From: DATBLE01 sp963837265
GTDB lineage: Bacteria > Actinomycetota > Thermoleophilia > Gaiellales > Gaiellaceae
NCBI GenBank assembly: GCA_963837265.1
Contig: CAWIMQ010000006.1
Location: 62,001-126,000, forward strand
Length of the DNA: 64,000 nucleotides
Reading direction: 5' to 3'
Position 1 is the first letter of the stretch. Every line of letters starts with the position of its first letter. The position numbers were made by a program, and so were the translations under genes. Below the pieces are notes generated by a model that saw only the letters and a program-made list of their open reading frames with translations, was not told the DNA's origin and ran no database searches. Shown here piece by piece: positions 33,443 through 42,556 of this stretch.

Positions 33443-33604
33443 TGCCCTGTCCGGTGAGTACGGTGATGATCCTGGCGTGCGAAAACCAAGCCGGGCAAGG
33501 ACGCAGGGAGCGCCCATATGCAGGTCATATGGGCGCGACTGAGGACACCGCACGGCGCCGGTTTGCAGCCGCCAGGGCGCGCCGTATTCGCCGGACAGGG
33601 CACT
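33441..33604. repeat. MITE-like 164-bp palindromic element
   Basis: The outer ends AGTGCCCTGTCCGG and CCGGACAGGGCACT are inverted, and about 24 bases per side match imperfectly (for example GTGAGTACGG against GCGAATACGG). The centre is a perfect GCGCCCATATG-5-CATATGGGCGC hairpin. It begins inside the SDR stop codon and ends five bases before the NRPS1 stop, so it fills the gap between two convergent genes. It encodes nothing and could move in trans or act as a bidirectional terminator. Confidence 0.65.
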
Positions 33605-33608
33605 GGGT

Positions 33609-36600
33609 TCAGCCGGTCGGGTTGCGTTGCCCGGTCCGGGCACCGCGGAAGCCGCGGATTCGCGGGGCGCTCTGCAGCGCGACGGGCTCCGCGGGCAACT
33701 CGAACGCGAGGACCCGGCGCGACGGATCGGCCAGCGCGTCCTCGAGCAGCGCCTCGAAGGCGGCTGCCCACCGCTCCACCCTCGTGCGATCGAAGAGAGC
33801 CGTCGCGTAGAGGAACTCCCCGTCGATGCCGTCCTCGCGGACCCGGGCCTCGAAGGCCAGATCGAACCGGGCGAGCCCGACCTGGATCGGAATCGGAGCG
33901 GCGGTCGTGCCGGCGAGCTCGAGCGTCGGCAGGGGCCCGACGCGCGTCCGGAAGTTCACCTGGACGAGAGGATTGACACCGGTCTGGCGCGGCGGGCGGA
34001 TCAGCTCGACCACCCGCTCGAAGGGGAGCTCCTGGTGCTCGAGAGCTTCCAGCACGGTTCGTCGCACACGGACGAGCAGCTCGCGAAACGTGGGATTTCC
34101 ATCCAGCCGCACCCGGGTGACGATCGTGTTCGCGAGGAAGCCGACGATGCCGTCGAACTCCTCGCGGGAACGGTTTGCCGTCGGGCCGCCGAGGAGCAGA
34201 TCGTCCTGACCGGTCTCCCGGTAGAGGAGCGTCGCGAAGGCCGCCAGGAGGAGCATGTAGGGAGTGACCCCCTCGGCGGCGCACAACGCGGTCAGGCCGT
34301 CGGTCAGTCTGCGGGGCAGCTCGATCGCGTGGCGCCCCTCCTCGAGGACCTCCGAGTCCGGGCGGGGGCCGTCGGCAGGAAGCGGAAGAAACGTCGGCGC
34401 CCCCGCGAGGTACCGGCGCCAGAAGCCGGTCTCCTGGTCGAGCCGCTCACCCGTCAGGGTCTCGCGCTGCCAGAGCGCGAAGTCACGGTATTGCAGCGGG
34501 AGCGGCGGCAGATGCGGTTCCCGGCCCTGGACGAAGGCTTCGTAGGCGAGCGCGAGCTCGCGGAGGAAGATCTCCACCGACCAGGCGTCGAAGGTGACGT
34601 GGTGGGTCTGGAAGAGAACGACGTGGTCGTCCGGGCCGAGCCGGAGGAGGGTCGTGCGCAGCATCAGGTCGCGGCTCAGGTCGAAGGGGCGGCGTGCGTG
34701 CTCCTGCAGGATCTCTTCGACTTCGTCGCCGGCGCCTGCGGCTTCGACGAGGGGAACGTCCACGTCCCATGCGTCGAGCACGACCTGCGCGGGGCCGTCG
34801 TCGTCGACACGCAGGACCGTGCGCAGTACCTCGTGACGCTCGAAGAGCGCGTCGAGCGCGCGGGTCAGCGCATCGCGATCGAGCGGGCCGGCGACCCGGA
34901 AGGCGAGCGCTGCGTAGTAGGTCGCGCCCCCCGCGGTGAGGTCGTCGAGAAAGAGCAGCTGCTGCTGCTGGAACGACAGCGGGTACTTCGCCGCGCCGGG
35001 GGCAGGCGCCGGCGCCGACGGCGCGTCCACGGCGGGCGCGGACACGTCCCCGAGCAGACGCCTGGCGTCGACGTCGGCGGCGAACGAGGCCAGGACCGGG
35101 TGCTCGAAGAGCGCCCGCACCGACAGATCGACCTCGAACTCGTAGCGCACCTTGGTGACCACGCGTGCGGCGAGAAGCGAATGGCCGCCGAGGTGGAAGA
35201 AGCTGTCTCCGGCGGCGACCGCGTCCAGACCGAGGACCTCTTGCCAGATCTCGGCGATCCGGCGTTCCGTGGCGGTCGTCGGGGCGACGAACTGGTCGGC
35301 GGGCCGTTCGTAGTCCGGTGGAGGGGGCAACGCCGCGCGGTCGAGCTTGCCGTTGGGGGTGAGCGGAAGTCCCTCGACCGTGACGAAGGCGGAGGGCACC
35401 ATGAAGGCGGGCAATCTCGTCTGGACATGATCGCGGAGGTCGTCTGCGGCGGGTGTTCTCCCGCGCTCCGGAACGACATAGGCGACCAGCCTGCGGTCGC
35501 CCGGAGTGTCCTCGCGGATCGCGGCGGCGGTTGCGGCGACATCGGGGTGCTCCGTGATCACGGATTCGATCTCGCCGAGCTCGATCCGGAAGCCGCGAAT
35601 CTTGACCTGGTCGTCGAGGCGGCCGAGGTACAGCAGCTCGCCGTTCAGATGCCTGGCCCGGTCGCCGGTCCGGTAGAGCGTCCCGTCGCCGAAGGGGTTC
35701 GGGCGGAACCGCTCCGCTGTCAGCTCGGGCCGCTCGAGGTAGCCGCGCGCGACGCCGGCCCCGCCGACGAAGAGCTCGCCCGGGACGCCCTCGGGGACCG
35801 GTTCGAGCCTGGCGTCCAGGACATAGGTCTGCAGGTCGGGGATCGGCTCGCCGATCGGGCTGACGTCCCGCCGGCAGTCCGCCGCCGAAAGCGGGCGGTA
35901 GGTCACGTGGACGGTCGTCTCGGTGATCCCGTACATGTTGACGAGCCGTGGCTCCCCGTCGCCGAACCGCTCGAACCAGGCGCGCAGCGCCGAGGGCTGG
36001 AGGGCCTCGCCGCCGAAGACGACGACCCTGAGCGAGAGCGCGTCGGCCGCCGAGAGGAGATCGTCGAGGGCGCTCAGGAAGAGGCTCGGCGTCGCATTCA
36101 GCACGGTCACGCGCTCCTCGACGATCAGGTCGCGCAGGGCGGCCGGCGACCGCGTCGTCCAGTGGGGGACGACCACCAGGCGGCCGCCGTGGAGCAGCGC
36201 CCCCCACAGCTCCCAGACGGAGAAGTCGAACGCGTACGAGTGCAGCAGGAGCCAGGTGTCCTCCGGTCCGAAGCCGAACCACGGGTCGGTGGCCGTGAAC
36301 AGCCGGGCGACGTTCCGATGCTCGACGGTGACGCCCTTCGGGCGGCCCGTCGAGCCGGACGTGTAGATGACGTACGCGGCGCTCGCGGGGGACGAGACCG
36401 GATCCGGATTCGTGGCCGGGAAATCCCGCAGGCGCCGGCCGTCGCGGTCCAGGCAGATCACCTCCGCCTCGTGGGGCGGCAGCCGTTCGAGCAGGTGCTC
36501 CTGCGTCAGCAGCACCGGTGCGGCCGTGTCCTCCAGCGCGAAGGCGAGCCGGTCCGCGGGGTACTGGGGATCGAGTGGAACGTACGCTCCGCCCGCCTTC

Positions 36601-38459
36601 AGGACGGCGAGGATCGCCACGACAAGATCGAGCGAGCGCTCCAGGCAGAGGGCGACGAGCGATTCGTTCCCCACGCCCAGCGAGCGCAGCAGGTGCGCGA
36701 GCCGGTTCGCGCGCTCGTTGAGATCGCGGTAGGACAGTCCACTGTCCTCGAAGACGACGGCGGTCGAGTCGGGCGCCCTCGCTGCCTGGTGCTCGAACAG
36801 CTCGTGCAGGCACCCGACCGGAAACGCCTTCGGCTCGCCGGCGAACTGGGCGACGATGCTCGCACGCTCCTCGGCCGTGATCAGCTCCAGCTCGCCGATC
36901 GGGCGGTCGGGGTCGCGCAGTGCCGCTTCGAGCAAGGACACGAAGTGCCGGTCGAGGCGCTCGATCGAGGTCCGGTCGAAGAGATCGGCGCTGAACTCCC
37001 ACACGAGGTCGAGGCCCTCTGCCTCCTCCTCGACCCAGAGCGTCAGATCGAACCGTGCTTTGGTCGGGCTCGCGTCGAACGGCGCGGCGCCGTCGATCGC
37101 GAGCGGGATCCGGGGGACGTGGGCGAAGAAGACCTGGAAGATCGGGTGACGGCTGACGTCCCGCTCCGGAGCCAGGTCTGCGACGAGCAGCTCGAACGGC
37201 AGATCTTGGTGCGCCACCGCCTCGAGGACCGTCTGCTTGTCCTGCGAGACGACGGTGCGGAACGTGTTCTCGCTGCGGAGATCCGCCCGCAGGGCGACCG
37301 TACTCGCATACAGCCCGACGCTGTCCCTCAGCTCGGAGCGATCGCGGGCGGCCGACGTCGACCCGACCACGATCGTCTCCTGGCCGGAATACCGGTGGAG
37401 CAGAACGTCGTAGGCGGCCAGCAGCGTTGCGAAGAGGGTCGCCCCCTCCGCCCGGGCGAAGGACCGAATCGCCTCGGCCGAGGCCTCCGGCAGGTGCCTG
37501 CGCAGCGTTCCGCCCCGGAAGCTCGGACGGGGGGGACGGGGGCGATCGGTCGGCAGCTCGAGCGTCGAGGGGATACCCGCCAGCCGCTCCCGCCAGTACA
37601 CCAGCTTCTCCTCGATGACCGCGTCCGTCAGGCGCTCGCGCTCACGGCGCGCGTATTCGTCGTACTGGACCTGCGGCGGGGGCAGCCGGGGGTCCTCGCC
37701 GCGGCGCAAGGAGTCGTACAGCCTCGCCAGCTCGTCGAAGATGACGACGTGCGACCACCCGTCGCAGACGATGTGGTCGAACACGAGCTCGAGCACGTGA
37801 TCCGAGTCCGCGAGCCGTACGAGCAGCGCGCGCACGAGCGGACCGCGCTCGAGGTCGAACGGCGTGGAGGCCAGAGCGTCCACCGCCTCCTGTGCGGCCG
37901 CCTCCGGATCGACCTCGGCGCTCAGGTCCAGCCGCTCGAGCTCGAGCCGAGGCTCGTCGGATACGACCATGAAGGGCTTGCCCGCCTCGTCCGCGAACGT
38001 GGTCCGCAGGGCGTTGTGCCTCCGCACCACCTCACGGACCGCCGACTCGAGCGCATCGACGTCGAGGGCACCCCGGATCCGGGTGCCGAGCGGCATGTTG
38101 TACGCACCCGTGGGGCCCGTGAGCTGGTCGAGGAACCAGAGACGCTCCTGGGCGAAGGTGCAGGGCGGCGGCCCCGACCACTCCCGGACGTTCGCCGGGG
38201 CGGGGGCCGGCGGCCCGCCCCGCGAATCCTGAATCGCCCGTGCCAGCCCCGAGACGGTCGGCGCGTCCAGGAACGCAGGGAACTCGACGGGCGTCAGGAG
38301 AACCTCGTCGACGGCTGCGAGCATCTCGATCGCCTGGAGCGAGTCTCCACCGAGGTGGAAGAAGTCGTCCTCGATTCCGACCTCGTCGAGCTTCAGGATG
38401 TCGCGCCAGATCTGCGCGATCGCCAGCTCGAGCCGCGAGGCCGTGCGAACGTCGCCCAT
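33609..38459 (-). CDS. NRPS1: T-C-A(Thr-like)-T-C non-ribosomal peptide synthetase
   Basis: About 1616 residues. Domains in order: T (Ser40 in FFHLGGDSLQ), C (about 100-530, motif DHIVCDG at 228-234 with the catalytic His), A (about 540-1020: YTSGSTGRPKG, NMYGITETT, YRTGDRAR, NGKLDR), T (FFHLGGHSLLA), and a terminal C (about 1140-1590, HHVTFDAWS with Ala for the motif Gly). The eight variable code positions I read are D-F-W-N-V-G-M-V-H plus Lys, almost the Thr code. No thioesterase domain is present. The terminal C implies transfer to a further carrier domain, plausibly an Asp module on NRPS2 or NRPS3. The first T has no A domain in cis. The start ATG 38459 follows TACGAT by six bases. Confidence 0.9.
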   Translation of the reverse strand: MGDVRTASRLELAIAQIWRDILKLDEVGIEDDFFHLGGDSLQAIEMLAAVDEVLLTPVEFPAFLDAPTVSGLARAIQDSRGGPPAPAPANVREWSGPPPCTFAQERLWFLDQLTGPTGAYNMPLGTRIRGALDVDALESAVREVVRRHNALRTTFADEAGKPFMVVSDEPRLELERLDLSAEVDPEAAAQEAVDALASTPFDLERGPLVRALLVRLADSDHVLELVFDHIVCDGWSHVVIFDELARLYDSLRRGEDPRLPPPQVQYDEYARRERERLTDAVIEEKLVYWRERLAGIPSTLELPTDRPRPPRPSFRGGTLRRHLPEASAEAIRSFARAEGATLFATLLAAYDVLLHRYSGQETIVVGSTSAARDRSELRDSVGLYASTVALRADLRSENTFRTVVSQDKQTVLEAVAHQDLPFELLVADLAPERDVSRHPIFQVFFAHVPRIPLAIDGAAPFDASPTKARFDLTLWVEEEAEGLDLVWEFSADLFDRTSIERLDRHFVSLLEAALRDPDRPIGELELITAEERASIVAQFAGEPKAFPVGCLHELFEHQAARAPDSTAVVFEDSGLSYRDLNERANRLAHLLRSLGVGNESLVALCLERSLDLVVAILAVLKAGGAYVPLDPQYPADRLAFALEDTAAPVLLTQEHLLERLPPHEAEVICLDRDGRRLRDFPATNPDPVSSPASAAYVIYTSGSTGRPKGVTVEHRNVARLFTATDPWFGFGPEDTWLLLHSYAFDFSVWELWGALLHGGRLVVVPHWTTRSPAALRDLIVEERVTVLNATPSLFLSALDDLLSAADALSLRVVVFGGEALQPSALRAWFERFGDGEPRLVNMYGITETTVHVTYRPLSAADCRRDVSPIGEPIPDLQTYVLDARLEPVPEGVPGELFVGGAGVARGYLERPELTAERFRPNPFGDGTLYRTGDRARHLNGELLYLGRLDDQVKIRGFRIELGEIESVITEHPDVAATAAAIREDTPGDRRLVAYVVPERGRTPAADDLRDHVQTRLPAFMVPSAFVTVEGLPLTPNGKLDRAALPPPPDYERPADQFVAPTTATERRIAEIWQEVLGLDAVAAGDSFFHLGGHSLLAARVVTKVRYEFEVDLSVRALFEHPVLASFAADVDARRLLGDVSAPAVDAPSAPAPAPGAAKYPLSFQQQQLLFLDDLTAGGATYYAALAFRVAGPLDRDALTRALDALFERHEVLRTVLRVDDDGPAQVVLDAWDVDVPLVEAAGAGDEVEEILQEHARRPFDLSRDLMLRTTLLRLGPDDHVVLFQTHHVTFDAWSVEIFLRELALAYEAFVQGREPHLPPLPLQYRDFALWQRETLTGERLDQETGFWRRYLAGAPTFLPLPADGPRPDSEVLEEGRHAIELPRRLTDGLTALCAAEGVTPYMLLLAAFATLLYRETGQDDLLLGGPTANRSREEFDGIVGFLANTIVTRVRLDGNPTFRELLVRVRRTVLEALEHQELPFERVVELIRPPRQTGVNPLVQVNFRTRVGPLPTLELAGTTAAPIPIQVGLARFDLAFEARVREDGIDGEFLYATALFDRTRVERWAAAFEALLEDALADPSRRVLAFELPAEPVALQSAPRIRGFRGARTGQRNPTG

Positions 38460-38465
38460 GTGCCG

Positions 38466-38471
38466 ATCGTA
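38466..38471 (-). promoter_or_regulatory. -10 element for leaderless NRPS1
   Basis: TACGAT on the minus strand is followed by six bases and then the NRPS1 ATG. There is no Shine-Dalgarno, hence probably a leaderless mRNA. The gap between NRPS1 and the divergent fkbH-like gene is only 119 bases. Confidence 0.45.
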
Positions 38472-38578
38472 CTCACAATCCCCCGCGGTGCATCCGAGGA
38501 TTTGTGCAAGCCTTCCGGTGGGCAGCGATGGCGGTATCGGCTGCGTACGCCAAGTGGGAGAGGTCAGGGGAGAGCGAG

Positions 38579-40486
38579 ATGCGGGTAGATGCGGCGCCGG
38601 GTGACCGGGGGGCGACCGGAGCGACGGGTTCACGCGATCAGCTCGTGCGGGTCCGGGTGACGGTCCGCGCGCTGCTCGCCGAGCGGCGCTACGACGACGC
38701 GTGGCTGCTGCTGCGGCCGGTGCTGCTCGCCGGCGACGACGATCCGGCGATCTGGAGCCTCGCGCGCGGTGTCCTCCGCGCGGGCGGCCCGGACGCGTGG
38801 ACGCCGCCGAGTCGCCGCGAGGCCAGGCTCGCCGTTCTCTCCACGTACGAGTCGGCCGAGCTCGTCGAGCACCTCGAGATCGCCTGCCGCGCCCTCGGGA
38901 TCGAGACGCAGTTGTACGCCGCGCCGTACGGGCAGGTCGAGCAGGAGGTGCTCGGGACGGAGACGGAGCTCGCGCGCTTCGGCCCGACGCACGTCCTGAT
39001 CGCGCCGACGACGGCCGATCTTGCATTCCCACCCGTCGCCGAGGACGCGGGCGCCCAGCTGGCAGCGGAGGAGCAACGGTGGCGCGCCCTCTGGGACGGT
39101 GTCGGCCGCAACACGCATGCCCGCGTCGTGCAGCACACGTTCGTCGTGCCCGACGAGACCTCGCTCGGGCACCTCGCGCTCCGGACGCCCGAGAGCCGGC
39201 TCACACTCGTGCGCGAGCTCAACGCGCGGCTCGGCGCCTCGGCGGCCTCGAACGTCCTGCTCGTCGACTGCGAGCGGCTCGCGGCGCGGATCGGGAAGAG
39301 GAGCTGGTTCGACCCGCGGCTCTGGCACGTCGCGCGTCAGCCCTACGGATACGAGGCGCTCGCCCTGCTGGCGCGCGAGACGGCTGCCGTCCTGGCGGCC
39401 GACCTCGGGCTCGCGGCCCGTTGCCTCGTCGTCGATCTCGACAACACGCTCTGGGGAGGGCTCGTGGGCGAGGACGGACCGGAGGGCATCGTCGTCGGCG
39501 AGGGCCCGGACGGCGAGGCGTTCGCGACGTTCCAGGAGCACCTCCGGGCCCTGAGGCAACGGGGCGTGCTCCTCGCCGTGGCCTCGAAGAACGATGCGGA
39601 GGCGGCGCGCGAGGCGTTCGAGCTGAATCCACGCATGCGCTTGCGACTCGACGACTTCGCAGCCTTCGTCGCCGACTGGAGGCCGAAGTCCGAGCAGATC
39701 GTCGAGATCGCCGGCACGCTCGGCCTGGGTCTCGACGCCCTCGTGTTCGCCGACGACAATCCCGCCGAGTGCGCCGAGGTGGCGGCCGCGCTTCCGCTCG
39801 TGGACACGATCCGGCTCGGCGACTCGCCGTCCGAGTTCATCCGCATCCTCGGCCGCAGCGTCCGCTTCGAAGCTGCCGCCCTGACCGCCGACGACGCCGG
39901 CCGCCAGGACTCCTACCTGGGACGCGCCCGGGCCGAAGAGTTGCGTGCGCAGACGGGGTCGCTCGAAGGCTTCCTGCGGTCGCTCGAGATGCGCGCGCGG
40001 GTACGACTGCTCGAGCCGAAGACGCTCGACCGAGCGACACAGCTGACGCAGAAGACGAATCAGTTCAACCTCACGCTCCTCCGCCGCTCGCGCGACGAGG
40101 TGGAGGCGCTCGCAGAGGACGCCGACGCGATCTGCTTGACGTTCGAGCTCGAGGACCGCTTCGCCGCCCACGGGGTGGTCGGGCTCGCGTTCGTCGTGCC
40201 GGCTGCCGACGATCCGGCGACCGCCGCGATCGACACGCTGCTCCTCAGCTGCCGCGTGATCGGCCGGACGGCGGAGACCCACCTGCTCTCGCACGTGAGC
40301 CGGAAGGCGCTCGCCGCCGGGTTCGAGAGGCTCCGCGGCAGCTACGTCGGTGGGCCGCGCAACGGGCTCGTCGCAGACCTATATCCCCGTCTCGGTTTCG
40401 CACCCGTCGACGGCGAGGGCTCGCGGTGGGAGTACGACCTCGCGCGCGGCCCGATCGAGAGCGAGTACATCATGGACGCAGAATGA
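38579..40486 (+). CDS. FkbH-like HAD glyceryl transferase
   Basis: A 635-residue protein. An N-terminal SGNH-like/partner region is followed by the HAD domain with LVVDLDNTLWGGLVGEDG (nucleophile Asp) and FADDNPAECAEV, then a GNAT-like C-terminal domain (KTNQFNLTLLRRS, DRFAAHGVVGL). FkbH enzymes take 1,3-bisphosphoglycerate, lose phosphate and load D-glyceryl onto an ACP. The next gene is an ACP overlapping by four bases, which fits exactly. ATG 38579 follows GGGGAG; ATG 38528 is also in frame. Confidence 0.88.
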   Translation: MRVDAAPGDRGATGATGSRDQLVRVRVTVRALLAERRYDDAWLLLRPVLLAGDDDPAIWSLARGVLRAGGPDAWTPPSRREARLAVLSTYESAELVEHLEIACRALGIETQLYAAPYGQVEQEVLGTETELARFGPTHVLIAPTTADLAFPPVAEDAGAQLAAEEQRWRALWDGVGRNTHARVVQHTFVVPDETSLGHLALRTPESRLTLVRELNARLGASAASNVLLVDCERLAARIGKRSWFDPRLWHVARQPYGYEALALLARETAAVLAADLGLAARCLVVDLDNTLWGGLVGEDGPEGIVVGEGPDGEAFATFQEHLRALRQRGVLLAVASKNDAEAAREAFELNPRMRLRLDDFAAFVADWRPKSEQIVEIAGTLGLGLDALVFADDNPAECAEVAAALPLVDTIRLGDSPSEFIRILGRSVRFEAAALTADDAGRQDSYLGRARAEELRAQTGSLEGFLRSLEMRARVRLLEPKTLDRATQLTQKTNQFNLTLLRRSRDEVEALAEDADAICLTFELEDRFAAHGVVGLAFVVPAADDPATAAIDTLLLSCRVIGRTAETHLLSHVSRKALAAGFERLRGSYVGGPRNGLVADLYPRLGFAPVDGEGSRWEYDLARGPIESEYIMDAE

Positions 40487-40728
40487 GCCAGGAGCAGTTC
40501 GAATCTGCGTTCGCGGACGTCTTCGAGGACATGCTCGGCTGGGACGTCGAGCTGACCGAGGACGACGGCCCCGGCACGGTCGAGGCGTGGAACTCGCTCG
40601 TCCACATCCGGCTCGTCCACGCCCTCGAGAGCCGATTCGACATCCGGCTCCCCGACTCGGCGCTGCTCGAAGAGCAGACTGTGGGCTCGCTGAAAGAGCT
40701 CGTGCGCGAGCGGGCGTCGCTCTCGTAG
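40483..40728 (+). CDS. Acyl carrier protein partner of FkbH
   Basis: An 81-residue ACP. The phosphopantetheine Ser is in EAWNSLVHIRLVHALESRF (Asn replaces the usual Asp before Ser, as in other FkbH-linked ACPs). ATGA overlap with fkbH. Likely carries the glyceryl group; the PPTase at 51660 could activate it. Confidence 0.88.
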   Translation: MSQEQFESAFADVFEDMLGWDVELTEDDGPGTVEAWNSLVHIRLVHALESRFDIRLPDSALLEEQTVGSLKELVRERASLS

Positions 40729-40750
40729 CCCGAGCCGCCTCGCCGCGGCA

Positions 40751-41746
40751 CTAACTCCGAGCCACCGAGAGGTAGCCGGGAAACGTCTCCGCGGCCGCCT
40801 CCTCGCGCCCGGCGAGCTCCTCGAGGACGTCGGGGACGCTCGTCGACGCCGGGCGTCCGCTCCTGAGGGCGAGGGTCGCCTGCATCAGCAGCGGGGCAAC
40901 GTGGCCCCATCGCTTCGCAAGCGGGGTGCCGTGCTCCTCGAGCCAGCCGGCGAGCCCGCCGTCGCCGCGCTCGGCCGCGATCTCCTCCACGAGACGGCAG
41001 AGGAAGGCCCGGTGCCGGCCGATCGACCAGATGTCGTCCGCCTGCCCGTAGGCGGCGGGATCCTGGCCGCGATCGCGGAAGTGTGCCGCGAGGCGCAGCA
41101 GTCCGTTCGGGCCGTCCGCCCCCTCCGGCTTGCGGACCCCGTCGACCGCCCCGTGGACGAACCACTGATACGCATGCCAGGGCAGCGGGGCCGTGTCGTC
41201 CCCGAACGCGAGCACCTCGCGCAGCCTGAGCACCGGATCCTCCTGCGGTAGTGCGCGGAGGAGTCGCGGCAGGGAATCCGGCGATACCGGCTCGGATGTC
41301 ACCTCCTGCAGGCCCAGCTCGTTCCGGGCGGCGAACGCGTCGAACATGACGGGGCCTTCGGGGTCTTCCGCGAGCACGTACCAGTGGGGGGCGTGGCGAC
41401 GCTCGAAGGCGACGTGCCACGGCAGATGAAAGCCGTCGCCGGCGACGATCGCACGCCCGCTCCGCGCGAGCTCGCCGAGCACGCCGTCGACCGCATCGGC
41501 CGGGTCGTCGGCGCCTGCGCGCACGAGACCGAGATCGGCCCGCAGCGAGGGACGGAAATAGGCGAAGCCGAAGATCCCGTCCTCGGAATCGGTGACCGTC
41601 AGGGCGAACCCAGGGTTGATGAGCTCCGGCCATTCGTCGTTCGCGGCCGCCGCCCAGGTGGCCATTGCCGCGCTGTAGCAGGTGAACGTGTCGCTGTACG
41701 AGGTGACGCGCTGCCAGCGCTCGGGCGTCAGTCGAGAGACGGTCAC
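40751..41746 (-). CDS. BtrH-like (C39-fold) putative acyltransferase
   Basis: A 331-residue protein without close family certainty. The N-terminus has a Cys in DTFTCYSAAMATW. About 100 residues later come GDGFHLPWHVAFERRHAPHWYVL and PVMFDAF, giving a Cys-His-Asp order as in the BtrH N-terminal/C39 peptidase-like fold. BtrH moves an acyl group from an ACP to an amine in butirosin synthesis. With fkbH and an ACP convergent next door, transfer of the glyceryl unit to the peptide or a sugar is a reasonable idea. The GTG start overlaps the double-hotdog gene stop. Confidence 0.5.
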   Translation of the reverse strand: MTVSRLTPERWQRVTSYSDTFTCYSAAMATWAAAANDEWPELINPGFALTVTDSEDGIFGFAYFRPSLRADLGLVRAGADDPADAVDGVLGELARSGRAIVAGDGFHLPWHVAFERRHAPHWYVLAEDPEGPVMFDAFAARNELGLQEVTSEPVSPDSLPRLLRALPQEDPVLRLREVLAFGDDTAPLPWHAYQWFVHGAVDGVRKPEGADGPNGLLRLAAHFRDRGQDPAAYGQADDIWSIGRHRAFLCRLVEEIAAERGDGGLAGWLEEHGTPLAKRWGHVAPLLMQATLALRSGRPASTSVPDVLEELAGREEAAAETFPGYLSVARS

Positions 41747-42543
41747 GGCAAATGCTCGGGCTCGAGGACGGTCACGGCCACAGGAAAGCACTCGATTTGC
41801 GCCACGGTGCGCGGCGCGCCGGAGCCGTCCGAGAGCACGCCCTCGACCAGACGCCGCTCGGTCCGCTCGTCGTGGTCTCGTACCTGGATCCAGCCCTGCT
41901 CGCAGCGTCCCACCGGCGGCACGTCGTCGCCTGCGGTCGTGACGTCGACCGCAGCGCACAGTCCCTGGAAGCCCGGCATGCCCATCCCCACGACATAGCT
42001 CGCCCACCCGATCCCGTCCAGCAACGCCGGGTGAAGGGCCTCCGCACCGAAGCGACGGGCAAGAGCGCGCAGCTCCGGCTCCGGCCGGTACGCCGCCGCG
42101 ATCGCGTCGCCGACTCCGAGCGGGGTTCCCGCGTACGCGGCGCCGTCCCGGGCGTGCGCCGCCGCGCGCGCGAGCGTCGCGGCGGCGCCCGATGCGTCGC
42201 GGCGGCCGTCCGCGACCAGCCGCGCCAGCGTCCTTCCGTCGTCCAGCAACCGCACCTCCCACGCAGCCTCGCGAGAGGGGTGCCGGACGGCGCGCACGAG
42301 TGAGGTCTGGCCGGTCAGCACCGGCTCCGGGAACGAGGAGCGGACCGAGCGGATCTGCGCGAGCGCGTCGGCCGGCAGCGACCCGAGCAGCCCGATGCTG
42401 AGCAGACCGCCGTACACGATGCAGTCGCCGTACTTCGTGCACCGGGCGAACGCGCGGTCTGTGTGCAGCGGGCTCGAGTCGCCGCTCCCGGCTGCGAACA
42501 GGGCCATGTCCTCGTCGGAGAAGGAGAGCTCGCGCTCGATCAC
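41743..42543 (-). CDS. Double-hotdog MaoC-like dehydratase or thioesterase-fold protein
   Basis: 266 residues, GTG start. The first half has the MaoC hydratase pattern (FSDEDMALFAAGSGDSSPLHTD, with Asp and His at the active site, then GLLSIGLLG). The second half (from about residue 130, HPALLDGIGWASYVVG) resembles the C-terminal hotdog of PKS dehydratases. It could hydrate/dehydrate or edit an acyl-ACP. Between sulfotransferase 2 and the BtrH-like gene, it forms a three-gene minus-strand operon. Confidence 0.65.
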   Translation of the reverse strand: MIERELSFSDEDMALFAAGSGDSSPLHTDRAFARCTKYGDCIVYGGLLSIGLLGSLPADALAQIRSVRSSFPEPVLTGQTSLVRAVRHPSREAAWEVRLLDDGRTLARLVADGRRDASGAAATLARAAAHARDGAAYAGTPLGVGDAIAAAYRPEPELRALARRFGAEALHPALLDGIGWASYVVGMGMPGFQGLCAAVDVTTAGDDVPPVGRCEQGWIQVRDHDERTERRLVEGVLSDGSGAPRTVAQIECFPVAVTVLEPEHLP

Positions 42544-42556
42544 GATGCGCGGGGCA

